Translations under genes and position numbers: made by a program
In this document: positions 1 to 6,200 of the stretch, piece by piece
Position numbering within the stretch: the stretch's first letter is position 1
Layout of the letters: each line of letters starts with the position of its first letter
The notes under the pieces: model-generated
The model's database searches: none
What the model was told of the DNA's origin: nothing
Seen by the model: the letters and a program-made list of their open reading frames with translations, nothing else
Assembly (NCBI RefSeq): GCF_045105435.1
Contig: NZ_JBGCDL010000110.1
Coordinates: 1-8,930 of the forward strand
From: Kordia sp045105435
Lineage (GTDB): Bacteria; Bacteroidota; Bacteroidia; Flavobacteriales; Flavobacteriaceae
Length of the DNA stretch: 8,930 bases
Reading direction: 5' to 3'

Positions 1-45
1 TAAAACCTCGTAAAAACTATATAAGCGTAGTCGTACGAGGTTTTA
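1..45 (-). terminator. Hairpin at the 3' end of the TPR-protein gene (AAAACCTC type)
   Basis: The 12-base arms at 1-12 (TAAAACCTCGTA) and 34-45 (TACGAGGTTTTA) are perfectly complementary and leave a 21-base loop. The right arm includes the stop codon of the TPR gene at 43-45, so the hairpin forms right at the end of that minus-strand message. The arm sequence ends in a run of U in the transcript. Bases beyond position 1 are not visible, so a longer U tract cannot be judged. A same-length relative lies at 874-916. The terminator role is inferred from position and structure. Confidence 0.6.
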
Positions 46-843
46 ATTCCGTTTCTTTTTTACTTTGCTATCGCAATAAACATAAATCATGTCATCAATG
101 ACATTATCTCCTAGTGCTTTCGCTTTTTTCAAATCTTTACATGCGCTTTTTGTCTCTTTTTTACTTGGTTGTAAATTTCCATGTCCAGTCAAAATATTAA
201 TCTTCGCAGTTCCTCGATTAGCGAGTGCTTTCACATAATTAGGTTTTATTTCAATTGCTTTATCATAATCCTTAATTGACTGTTCAAAATTTCCTAGCAT
301 ATCGTTTGCCGTTCCGCGGATAAAATACAATTCTGCGTCTTTTGAGTTTATTATGAAATACCTGTCACAGTTTTTTATTGTTTCTTTAAATTTTCCTTGC
401 GAGTAATGAACAAGAGCAAGCCAATACAGCGCTGATTCCATCATTCTATTATTATTGTTTTTGTAAATAACGTAGTTATAATCTGCTTTTGCTTTTTCTA
501 AATACCCAGCATGCATATTTGAAAGTCCTCTGTCAATAAATGACGCCATATCTGTACTATCGAGCTTAATTGCCGCTGTAAAATCTGCAATTGCTAAATC
601 ATATTTTTGAAGTCTATCGTATGACAATCCACGATTTATATAACCAGTTTTTTGGACGGTTTTTTCATCAACGATTTTTATTAATTCCGTGTAATTAACA
701 ATCGCTTTTTCAAAATTTCCAGATTTAAAGTTGGAATTACCTGTCTGATATAATTCTATTACACCATTCTGTCCAATTGCAGAAATGGATAGTAGAAGGA
801 GAATTATAATTAGGTTTATTTTTATTTGATCAATTTTTTTCAT
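43..843 (-). CDS. Exported tetratricopeptide-repeat protein
   Basis: This encodes 266 residues. The N-terminus (Lys-rich start, hydrophobic residues 9-22, then SAIGQN) reads as a Sec signal peptide with likely cleavage near residues 24-25, so the protein probably works in the periplasm or at the envelope. The mature part is a series of TPR units of about 34 residues, clearest at about 30-63, 65-98, 136-168 and 170-203; the last two canonical ones end in AIKLDSTD and AIEIKPNY. The tail (about 222-257) holds an ACKDLKKAKALGD segment and a second Cys (C225 and C257), an ending often seen in Bacteroidota TPR proteins. TPRs mediate protein-protein contacts; no catalytic domain is seen, so the partner and process are unknown. 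It lies 89 bases downstream of the YiaA-like gene, separated by a hairpin, and so is probably a separate transcript, although no clear TAnnTTTG box was found upstream. Confidence 0.85.
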   Translation of the reverse strand: MKKIDQIKINLIIILLLLSISAIGQNGVIELYQTGNSNFKSGNFEKAIVNYTELIKIVDEKTVQKTGYINRGLSYDRLQKYDLAIADFTAAIKLDSTDMASFIDRGLSNMHAGYLEKAKADYNYVIYKNNNNRMMESALYWLALVHYSQGKFKETIKNCDRYFIINSKDAELYFIRGTANDMLGNFEQSIKDYDKAIEIKPNYVKALANRGTAKINILTGHGNLQPSKKETKSACKDLKKAKALGDNVIDDMIYVYCDSKVKKKRN

Positions 844-873
844 CTTTTAATATATTGATTATTTTTTTAGAAT

Positions 874-916
874 AAAACCTCACAACAACTACATTCGTTC
901 GTCATTGCGAGGTTTT
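874..916 (-). terminator. Hairpin terminator after the YiaA-like gene
   Basis: Arms AAAACCTC (874-881) and GAGGTTTT (909-916) are perfect complements around a 27-base loop. The element starts 16 bases past the stop codon of the minus-strand YiaA-like gene, and the minus-strand transcript continues as GAGGTTTTATTC, giving a short U-rich tail. Its length (43 bases) and arms equal those of the hairpin core at 2-44. It could also lie in the 5' leader region of the TPR gene if transcription reads through. Confidence 0.55.
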
Positions 917-932
917 GGTAATCAACCAACAT

Positions 933-1406
933 TTAGGCTTTTTGATTTTTCAATGTGAATGTATCTCTCGTATTTTTTTGTACAGCTACGGAAGCAAATA
1001 AACTCAGCGTAAACGACATTCCGTAAAATCCTTTTTCGCTCAATTCCATGTCAGCATTCCACAATCCGACAACTAATAATAAAATTGCTGCCACGGTTGT
1101 AAACCAACTGATTCCATAATAAATTTCTGTAACAGGAATTCCTTCCATTTTGTCTCTTACGGCTTTTTGAACCGAAACCACCGAAAATAATCCGAATAGT
1201 AAAATGGTAAAATAGTATCCTTTTTCGTTCAATTCCATGTCAGCATTCCACAATCCAATGCAATAGGCAATCATTCCGACTCCTAAAGCTGCCCAAGATG
1301 CGCCAATAAAAGCTGGCGATGGTTTGAAAGGATTTTTTTCTTCCGTATTTGATGTTTTTAATTTCGTTGTTTTTTCTTCTGAACTTTTAAATGTTTGTTG
1401 TTCCAT
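933..1406 (-). CDS. YiaA/YiaB-family inner-membrane protein (two-helix domain duplicated)
   Basis: This encodes 157 residues. A polar, Lys/Glu-rich N-terminal tail (1-30) is followed by four predicted membrane helices at about 32-53, 64-81, 98-116 and 127-143. The protein is two copies of one helix-loop-helix unit: the loops GLWNADMELNEKGYY (51-65) and GLWNADMELSEKGFY (114-128) are nearly identical and are each followed by a Val-Gln-Lys-x2-Arg-Asp type end (SVQKAVRD, AVQKNTRD). The GLWNADMxLxEKGxY signature and the two-helix architecture match the YiaAB family, known from E. coli YiaA and YiaB, whose molecular function is not established. A near -7 box (CATATTTG on the minus strand, 1460-1467) lies about 53 bases upstream of the ATG, without a convincing -33 element. 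The gene diverges from the 1587-3089 gene. Confidence 0.88.
   Translation of the reverse strand: MEQQTFKSSEEKTTKLKTSNTEEKNPFKPSPAFIGASWAALGVGMIAYCIGLWNADMELNEKGYYFTILLFGLFSVVSVQKAVRDKMEGIPVTEIYYGISWFTTVAAILLLVVGLWNADMELSEKGFYGMSFTLSLFASVAVQKNTRDTFTLKNQKA
1028..1256. repeat. Intragenic direct repeat, 40 bases, two copies 189 bases apart
   Basis: Copies at 1028-1067 and 1217-1256 match at 39 of 40 bases; the one difference is C at 1039 against T at 1228. They encode the two GLWNADMEL loops of the YiaA-like protein and are in frame (189 bases is 63 codons). The flanking helix-coding parts are much more diverged. Confidence 0.9.
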
Positions 1407-1536
1407 AATGGTTTAATTTTAAATGTAAATTGATTTGTTTTTGTGTTTTGATTACAGGACAAATATGCGATCAGATTTTTGACTACGAAATCTATTTTTT
1501 CATAAAAAAGGACTATATTTATATGTTTAAAAAGTA

Positions 1537-1565
1537 ATTAAAATACTGATAATAAGTATTTTAAT
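1537..1565 (+). promoter_or_regulatory. Perfect 11-bp inverted repeat upstream of the 500-residue protein gene
   Basis: ATTAAAATACT (1537-1547) and AGTATTTTAAT (1555-1565) are exact reverse complements around a 7-base centre. The repeat ends 21 bases before the ATG at 1587. It may be an operator or a leader hairpin. It is AT-rich, so RNA folding would be weak, and no regulator is identified. Confidence 0.45.
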
Positions 1566-1586
1566 ATAATAAAAAAGGTCGATATA

Positions 1587-3089
1587 ATGATTGCAATTGA
1601 TGTTATTATTTCTCAATTTTCTACAGAAGAACAACAAGAGTTTGTAAAATACCTTCTGTATAAGAACAAACGACACGACACTAAGAATGTACAGTTGTTT
1701 CAGTTGCTACTCGCGAATTATCCCGCAAAGGAAATTCCGAAAAAACTATATGGAAAAGATAATAAAACTGCCTATCACGGATTGCGGAAACGTTTGTGGA
1801 GTTCGCTGGTCGATTTTATGGCAACACAAAGTTTGACGCATGAAGTTTCAGACGAATTAGCAATTACCAAACGCATTTTAGTCGCACGTAATTTGTTGCT
1901 TCAAAAGCAATTTAAAACCGCTTTCAAAATTTTGAATAAAGTAGAAAAGAAAGCACGCGAAATTCTACATTTTTCCTTGCTCAACGAAGTCTATCACACA
2001 CAAATACAATATGCGCACAAAACAGATTTTGCGCCATCGTTGGAAGTTTTGATCGAGAAATGTACCGCGAATCAACAAGATTTTTTACAAGAAGAAAAGT
2101 TGAATATGGCATACGCGGTGATTCAAGAGCAGTTGCAAAAAGTAGTTTTTAAAGGTGAAATTATTTCGTTTCAAAGCTTAATTCAAGAAACATACGAGCG
2201 TTTTGGAGTTTCTAAGGAAATCGGATTGTCCTATAAATCGTTGTATCAATTGGCACAAATTATCAATTCGGTCGCCGACGTAAACAAAGCGTATTTTGCT
2301 ATTGAACCATTTATTTTAGAAAATTACAAATACATTTCCAACCGATTGAAACAAACGGACAAGCATTTATTTTATCACATTAAAGTATTGTATTTGATTT
2401 CAAATATTTTCTTCCGAAAGAAAGAATTCGCGCAAAGCTTAAACTATTTAGCGCGTATGAAAACGGCAATGGAACAACAAAAACAGCGCTATTACAAAAG
2501 TTCGTTGGTGTCGTATCAATGTTTATTGGCGTTAAATTATAATTATGCTGGAAATTCGGAAAAAGCCATTATTCTTTTAGAAGAAGTGATCCATTTAAAA
2601 AAGTATGATTTGGAAATTATGTTAGACGTACATTTGAGTTTGATTGTATTTTATTTTCAGCAAGGCGAATTTAAAAAAGCACAAAAAATAGGTTCAAAAT
2701 TTTACCATACGGACAAATGGTACGAAGAAAAAGCTGGCGTAGAATGGGTAATTAAAAAGAACTTAATTGAACTGTTATTACATATTGAATTGGGCAATAT
2801 TTCCTATGTCGATTCACGCTTTGTAAGTTTCCAACGAAAGTATTATCCGTTTTTAAAAAAATCAGGACAAAGTCGCGTCATCACCTTTTTAAAATTTGTA
2901 AAAGAATATTACAATGCGCCAGAAACTGTGACTTCCGAAGTGTTTAGAATGGCTGTTAAAGATTCTTTTGAATGGAAAGTCCGTGTAGAAGAAGACATTT
3001 TTGTAATGAGTTTTTACGCTTGGTTAAAAGCTAAAATGAACAAAACAAATTTATACAAAACGACGTTGGAGTTGATGGAATTGGATTAG
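1587..3089 (+). CDS. Hypothetical helical, TPR-like protein (500 aa)
   Basis: I do not recognise a named family. There is no signal peptide and no membrane segment, so the protein is probably cytoplasmic. The first 80 residues form a distinctive block: FSTEEQQEFVKYLLYKNKR, then a Leu-rich helix, YPAKEIPKKLYG and AYHGLRKRLWSSLVDF. The rest is predicted almost entirely helical, with degenerate TPR-like pairs, for example near residues 100-123 (QKQFKTAFKILNKVEKKA), 306-336 (NYAGNSEKAIILLEEVI) and 349-370 (FYFQQGEFKKAQKI). This suggests a protein-interaction scaffold; no catalytic motif is visible. The ATG at 1587 follows an A-rich stretch with AAAGG about 8 bases upstream, a weak ribosome-site candidate. 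It is the only plus-strand gene in the left half, diverges from the YiaA-like gene, and converges on the lipoprotein gene with one base between stop codons. Confidence 0.85.
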   Translation: MIAIDVIISQFSTEEQQEFVKYLLYKNKRHDTKNVQLFQLLLANYPAKEIPKKLYGKDNKTAYHGLRKRLWSSLVDFMATQSLTHEVSDELAITKRILVARNLLLQKQFKTAFKILNKVEKKAREILHFSLLNEVYHTQIQYAHKTDFAPSLEVLIEKCTANQQDFLQEEKLNMAYAVIQEQLQKVVFKGEIISFQSLIQETYERFGVSKEIGLSYKSLYQLAQIINSVADVNKAYFAIEPFILENYKYISNRLKQTDKHLFYHIKVLYLISNIFFRKKEFAQSLNYLARMKTAMEQQKQRYYKSSLVSYQCLLALNYNYAGNSEKAIILLEEVIHLKKYDLEIMLDVHLSLIVFYFQQGEFKKAQKIGSKFYHTDKWYEEKAGVEWVIKKNLIELLLHIELGNISYVDSRFVSFQRKYYPFLKKSGQSRVITFLKFVKEYYNAPETVTSEVFRMAVKDSFEWKVRVEEDIFVMSFYAWLKAKMNKTNLYKTTLELMELD

Positions 3090-3090
3090 T

Positions 3091-3639
3091 TTATCTTGGA
3101 ACGCCACACAATCTCCATCCTTCGTACGGAATAAAAATTAGTTCTCCTAAATTCATTCTTAATTCCGTTTCGGTCAATTTGTTATTGTATTTATCAATAT
3201 AATCGGATTTTATGGTGAATAATCCATGCATCAAATAATATTCATTTCCTTCATCAAGTTCAAATGAAGGATTTAAAATCGCACTAAACTTGCTCATTTT
3301 GGGAGATTTATTCTTAACAATTTCAATAGGATTTTCGCTACCAAAAATGATATCTCTTCCCAAACGATCAAATCGATCTTGATCAATAATCGTTACATTT
3401 TGATTGTATTCACTTTTGCCATAATCGCTATCAAGACCATAATACTCAAACATTTCTACAAATTCACTTTCGGTAATATAAAGCGTTTTTAATTGTTCAA
3501 TATCTCTACTTTTATAAGCATCACTAATTTTTAAAACAAAAGCTGTTAAGGCGCTGTCTTTGTCAACTTTTGTTTGCGTACACGAATAACTGAGATGAAT
3601 AGCAATACTAATTACGATAATTTGTCTGATGAATTTCAT
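3091..3639 (-). CDS. Putative lipoprotein of unknown function (182 aa)
   Basis: The N-terminus is a lipoprotein signal: MKFIRQ, a hydrophobic stretch at about 7-16, then LSYSC with the lipidated Cys at residue 20, so the mature protein should be membrane anchored. Residues 27-65 (a helix with AYKSRDIEQLKTLYITESEF) followed by mixed beta-rich sequence and the ending IPYEGWRLCGVPR resemble small alpha+beta NTF2-like folds, but this is only a resemblance by eye. A perfect -7 box lies 17 bases upstream of the ATG. The preceding minus-strand gene ends only 46 bases upstream with no terminator visible between, so it may also be read from the upstream paralog genes. Its stop codon lies one base from that of the converging plus-strand gene. 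Confidence 0.8.
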   Translation of the reverse strand: MKFIRQIIVISIAIHLSYSCTQTKVDKDSALTAFVLKISDAYKSRDIEQLKTLYITESEFVEMFEYYGLDSDYGKSEYNQNVTIIDQDRFDRLGRDIIFGSENPIEIVKNKSPKMSKFSAILNPSFELDEGNEYYLMHGLFTIKSDYIDKYNNKLTETELRMNLGELIFIPYEGWRLCGVPR

Positions 3640-3655
3640 ACCATTGGTTTGTTAG

Positions 3656-3663
3656 CAAATATA
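3656..3663 (-). promoter_or_regulatory. Bacteroidota -7 box TATATTTG upstream of the lipoprotein gene
   Basis: The minus strand reads TATATTTG, a full match to the Bacteroidota consensus TAnnTTTG, ending 16 bases before the ATG of the 3091-3639 gene. No clear TTG is found at the usual -33 spacing, so the promoter is likely but incomplete, and the leader would be very short. Confidence 0.5.
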
Positions 3664-3685
3664 ATACGCGTTTAATTAAAATGTC

Positions 3686-4750
3686 TTATAACTTTCCTTT
3701 CAATTCCATTTTAAGATACGTATACAATTTTTCTCGTACTTCATCATAATTCGGTTTTTCATAAGAAGAACGCACTTTTATAAAATGAAAGAAATGATAT
3801 TGGTTGTTGTATTTTATGAGTGTGGCGACACCGTAAAAAATAAACCCGTCTATTATCATTGAAAAATCGGCTTCTTTAATTCTGTAATTATCATACGACT
3901 CACTTCCTGCAAGATTAAAATAATCATCCAACGATTCGTCAATGAGTGACCTGCGCAAATCGATCCATTGCATGATCATATTTTTCCATTTTTCCGGCTT
4001 TTCTTTACTATAGAAAAAATATTCATCTGAATTTTTAGCAAAGATAGCAACGTTTGGACTTGCGTTGGTATTATACATTGGAAATTCTTTCGGAATATGA
4101 ACGAATACATTTGGAATAATTTGTTTGATATATGTGCTATTGCGTGCTTTTCTTTTTTTAGGTTGCATGTCGTTTCCAACAATAACTCTGGTAATATCAG
4201 TTTTTACAATTTTTTTAAAATTTTCTCTTCGAGTTGCTTTTTTAATAGAATCTTGTCGTAAATATGCTCTTTTATAGGCTTGTCGCATAGAGTCTTGCTT
4301 TGCAGGACTTGCATTCTGGTATTCGTTTGTAGTTGATTCTTCCGAAGTGTTTTTTTCTGTATTATATTCAATCAAACTAAATATAAATCCCAAACCCAAC
4401 ATAAGAATAGCGGTAATAATTGGAATTTTGAATCTTGAAAACAGACTTTTCTTTTTTTGAAATGATGTTCGTTGTTTGTACTGCCTGTCTCTTTTTGAAA
4501 AAACCTCAAAATCAATAGGATGATTCGTGGTATTTGTTTCGGTAAACCTTGCTGTTGGCTGGTTTGTTTTCGGTTTCTTATCAGGTGTTTTACGCTTTTC
4601 TTCCTTAGGACGAATAGTGTTTTTGGAATGTTTTTGACTTACGTCAGAATCGTTATTAGGACCATTTACGGAAAACTGAAACTTTCGTTCAGAAGATTTC
4701 TTTGAACGATTTCGTTTTTTATCATATTCTGAACGTCTGGAACGTTTCAC
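3686..4750 (-). CDS. Single-pass membrane protein with basic N-terminus, paralog A (354 aa)
   Basis: The family is not recognised. Layout: a strongly basic head (1-26, MKRSRRSEYDKKRNRSKKSS and on), a polar, Lys/Pro/Thr-rich and probably disordered linker (about 27-100), one membrane helix (about 108-127), a charged, probably helical stretch (about 150-180), and a C-terminal domain (about 185-354) with alternating beta and helical segments. With positive charges before the helix, the head should be cytoplasmic and the C-terminal domain outside. The start is GTG at 4748-4750: the reading frame has a TAA only two codons upstream, no ATG fits, and the residues from this GTG match those of the neighbour encoded at 4860-5912. 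Shared landmarks with that neighbour are IVG (190-192 here), QWxxLRR (261-267), GVAxL near 307 and a final Tyr/Leu-rich helix. The 109-base gap to the upstream paralog has a near -7 box (TACCTTTA), so separate or joint transcription are both possible. Confidence 0.82.
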   Translation of the reverse strand: MKRSRRSEYDKKRNRSKKSSERKFQFSVNGPNNDSDVSQKHSKNTIRPKEEKRKTPDKKPKTNQPTARFTETNTTNHPIDFEVFSKRDRQYKQRTSFQKKKSLFSRFKIPIITAILMLGLGFIFSLIEYNTEKNTSEESTTNEYQNASPAKQDSMRQAYKRAYLRQDSIKKATRRENFKKIVKTDITRVIVGNDMQPKKRKARNSTYIKQIIPNVFVHIPKEFPMYNTNASPNVAIFAKNSDEYFFYSKEKPEKWKNMIMQWIDLRRSLIDESLDDYFNLAGSESYDNYRIKEADFSMIIDGFIFYGVATLIKYNNQYHFFHFIKVRSSYEKPNYDEVREKLYTYLKMELKGKL

Positions 4751-4859
4751 GTGTGGTTAGTTTCAATGTGAAAGCTAAAGGTATAAAAAAGTAATTACAC
4801 TCGCTGCTTCTTTTGATTCGTTATGCAAAATGACAAACAACGATTTAAAAAAACAACAA

Positions 4860-5912
4860 TTATCTAATTTTTAAATAAAAGTTCAAATACTTCATTAAAA
4901 ATCGAACGTCAAAATCTTTTCCTTTCCGTTCGTTGGAAATCAACTGAAAGAAATAGTTTTTATCTTCAGCTTCTACCAACGCAGCAACACCTTGTACTTC
5001 TGTATTGCCAGATGAAATGGTGAATTTTTTTAGCTTCACATTTAAATCTTTATATGTATAACTTCTAATTTCACTAGACGAAAAAACACTTCCATAAACT
5101 TCTTCCGAAAGTTCTCTTCGTAGTGTTTCCCATTGCGATGTGATAGTTTCTCCAGGCGATTTTTCTGCTACATCATGAAAAAAGTAGAATTTAGCAAACT
5201 TGGCTATAATTGGCGTTGTCGGAAATTCAGTTGTATCATAAATATGAAACCTTTTAAACAAGCGCACTTTTACATGTTCTCTAATTTGGAAAGTAGAATC
5301 TTTTTCCAGTTGAATGACTTCACGTAGCGGTTTATTTCTTCCAACAATAAAATTGGCGGCAGCTACTTTAGGTAATCGTCTTTGGCGTGCGCGTTCTCTT
5401 TTGCGTTTTTTATCTTGTTTTTCAATGAGTTCTTTTAGTAAAAGATCATTCTCTGTAGTTGTTGACGAGTTTGTATCTGCAACTCCTACAACACCTCTAA
5501 TCACTTTAAAAATAAATATGATGATTACCACAGCGAGCGGTAATTTAAAATTAAAACAACCTGTTTTTCCTTCGGGAATATAGGGTTTAGATTTTTTTTG
5601 ACGCGTTTCGTTAACCTCAAAACGTTCAAAACTTGCAGGTGGATTTGAAGTTGCAGTTGAACTCGAATTTGAAGTTGAAGTTGAAGTTGAAACTGAATCT
5701 GAACTTGAAGTTGAAACTGAATCTGAAACTGAATCTGAATCTGAACTTGAATCTGAACTAGGTTCTGAATTTGAATCAGGAATTGATGTTGAAGGCTGAG
5801 TTTTGTCAGCTTCTTTATCAGTACTATTTGTAGAAAATCGGAACTTTCGTTCGGAAGATTTCTTCGAACGATCTCGTTTCTTATCGTATTCTGAACGTCG
5901 GGAACGTTTCAC
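4860..5912 (-). CDS. Single-pass membrane protein with Ser-rich linker, paralog B (350 aa)
   Basis: This is a tandem paralog of the product of 3686-4750, with no recognised family. The basic head (1-28) differs from paralog A at only two of the first 27 residues (N14D, Q25R). A low-complexity linker (about 41-90) is dominated by Ser paired with Asp, Thr or Val. After a short Lys/Pro segment comes one membrane helix (about 123-138), then a very basic helical stretch (about 159-180, EKQDKKRKRERARQRR) and a C-terminal domain (about 185-350) alignable with paralog A through FIVG (188-191), QWETLRR (260-266) and QGVAALV (307-313). Predicted topology is cytoplasmic head and extracytoplasmic C-terminal domain. 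The start is GTG at 5910-5912 with an in-frame TAA directly before it, so translation cannot start further upstream. A near -7 box (TATCTTTA, 5937-5944) lies between the start and the upstream terminator. Confidence 0.82.
   Translation of the reverse strand: MKRSRRSEYDKKRDRSKKSSERKFRFSTNSTDKEADKTQPSTSIPDSNSEPSSDSSSDSDSVSDSVSTSSSDSVSTSTSTSNSSSTATSNPPASFERFEVNETRQKKSKPYIPEGKTGCFNFKLPLAVVIIIFIFKVIRGVVGVADTNSSTTTENDLLLKELIEKQDKKRKRERARQRRLPKVAAANFIVGRNKPLREVIQLEKDSTFQIREHVKVRLFKRFHIYDTTEFPTTPIIAKFAKFYFFHDVAEKSPGETITSQWETLRRELSEEVYGSVFSSSEIRSYTYKDLNVKLKKFTISSGNTEVQGVAALVEAEDKNYFFQLISNERKGKDFDVRFLMKYLNFYLKIR
5645..5776. repeat. Degenerate hexamer repeat coding for the Ser-rich linker
   Basis: About 22 consecutive six-base units of the form [TC]TGAA[GATC] (plus strand) cover this stretch, with a few imperfect units (TTGCAG, TCGAAT, TAGGTT). 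On the coding strand each unit gives a Ser codon, mostly TCA, followed by Asp, Thr, Val, Ser or similar. Because the unit is two codons, gain or loss of units would change linker length without a frameshift. Confidence 0.85.
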
Positions 5913-5936
5913 TTAGGGTATTTATTGAAATTTTTT

Positions 5937-5944
5937 TAAAGATA
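5937..5944 (-). promoter_or_regulatory. Candidate -7 box TATCTTTA for paralog B gene
   Basis: The minus strand matches TAnnTTTG at all but the last base and lies 24 bases upstream of the GTG start, just after the terminator of the upstream peptide gene. No TTG at proper -33 spacing is seen, so support is modest. Confidence 0.3.
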
Positions 5945-5976
5945 GAAAAAACCCAAGAAAGAAAGCTCTTGGGTTT
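5945..5976 (-). terminator. Rho-independent terminator of the peptide-precursor gene
   Basis: Ten-base arms AAACCCAAGA (5949-5958) and TCTTGGGTTT (5967-5976) pair perfectly around an 8-base loop. Read on the minus strand, the stem is followed by further U residues (TTTTTTC across the stem end). It starts 33 bases past the stop codon of the 54-residue precursor gene, so that gene is probably monocistronic. Confidence 0.85.
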
Positions 5977-6009
5977 GATGAATGTTGTAAAATTAATTTA
6001 AAAAAGTGA

Positions 6010-6174
6010 TTAGCACCAAAATGATGGACAATCAAAATCGAGTGTGTCATCTGATGGTCCAAAAGGACATCTTACACATAGCGATAAACGAGTTCCTCCA
6101 CCGTTAACTTGTTTTCCTAAATTAGAAATTGACTTCTTGTTTAGCTTCAAGCTGTTTAAATTTTGTTTTTTCAT
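6010..6174 (-). CDS. Class I lanthipeptide-like precursor peptide (54 aa)
   Basis: The minus strand from ATG at 6172-6174 to TAA at 6010-6012 encodes 54 residues. The leader (1-27) has the Lys/Asn/Leu-rich pattern LNSLKLNKKSISNLG seen in Bacteroidota class I lanthipeptide and related natural-product precursors, and ends in Asn-Gly-Gly-Gly (24-27), consistent with double-glycine cleavage by a peptidase-transporter. The putative core (28-54) has four Cys (33, 36, 49, 54) and five Ser/Thr (T28, S31, S41, T44, S51), the residues needed for thioether rings, with Pro-rich turns (CPFGP, CPSFWC) and a C-terminal Cys. Known family role: the leader is bound by dehydratase and cyclase enzymes and is removed on export. 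No such enzyme or transporter is encoded in this window, so the enzymes would act in trans. Disulfides or a different modification are alternatives. A candidate -7 box (TACATTTA, 6201-6208) and its own terminator support a single-gene transcript. Confidence 0.82.
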   Translation of the reverse strand: MKKQNLNSLKLNKKSISNLGKQVNGGGTRLSLCVRCPFGPSDDTLDFDCPSFWC

Positions 6175-6200
6175 GATTTATAATTTTGGTTAATATTCAA

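Noticed and set aside
3976..4182. Minus-strand 68-codon open frame inside paralog A
   Set aside because: It lies wholly within the 3686-4750 gene in another frame, and its sequence shows no domain or signal; it is a shadow frame.
4843..4876. Possible hairpin (ATTTAAAAA/TTTTTAAAT) at the end of paralog B
   Set aside because: The 9-base arms are entirely A/T, so the stem would be weak, and such pairs are expected by chance in this DNA. It may add to termination but I do not call it.
5645..5776. CRISPR-like or tandem-array reading of the hexamer tract
   Set aside because: Units are six bases with no spacers and lie in frame within a gene; it is a coding low-complexity tract.
3686..5912. Paralog pair as a sigma/anti-sigma or toxin-antitoxin system
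   Set aside because: Both proteins have the same architecture and similar size, with no sigma, anti-sigma, nuclease or antitoxin motif, so there is no support for a two-part system.
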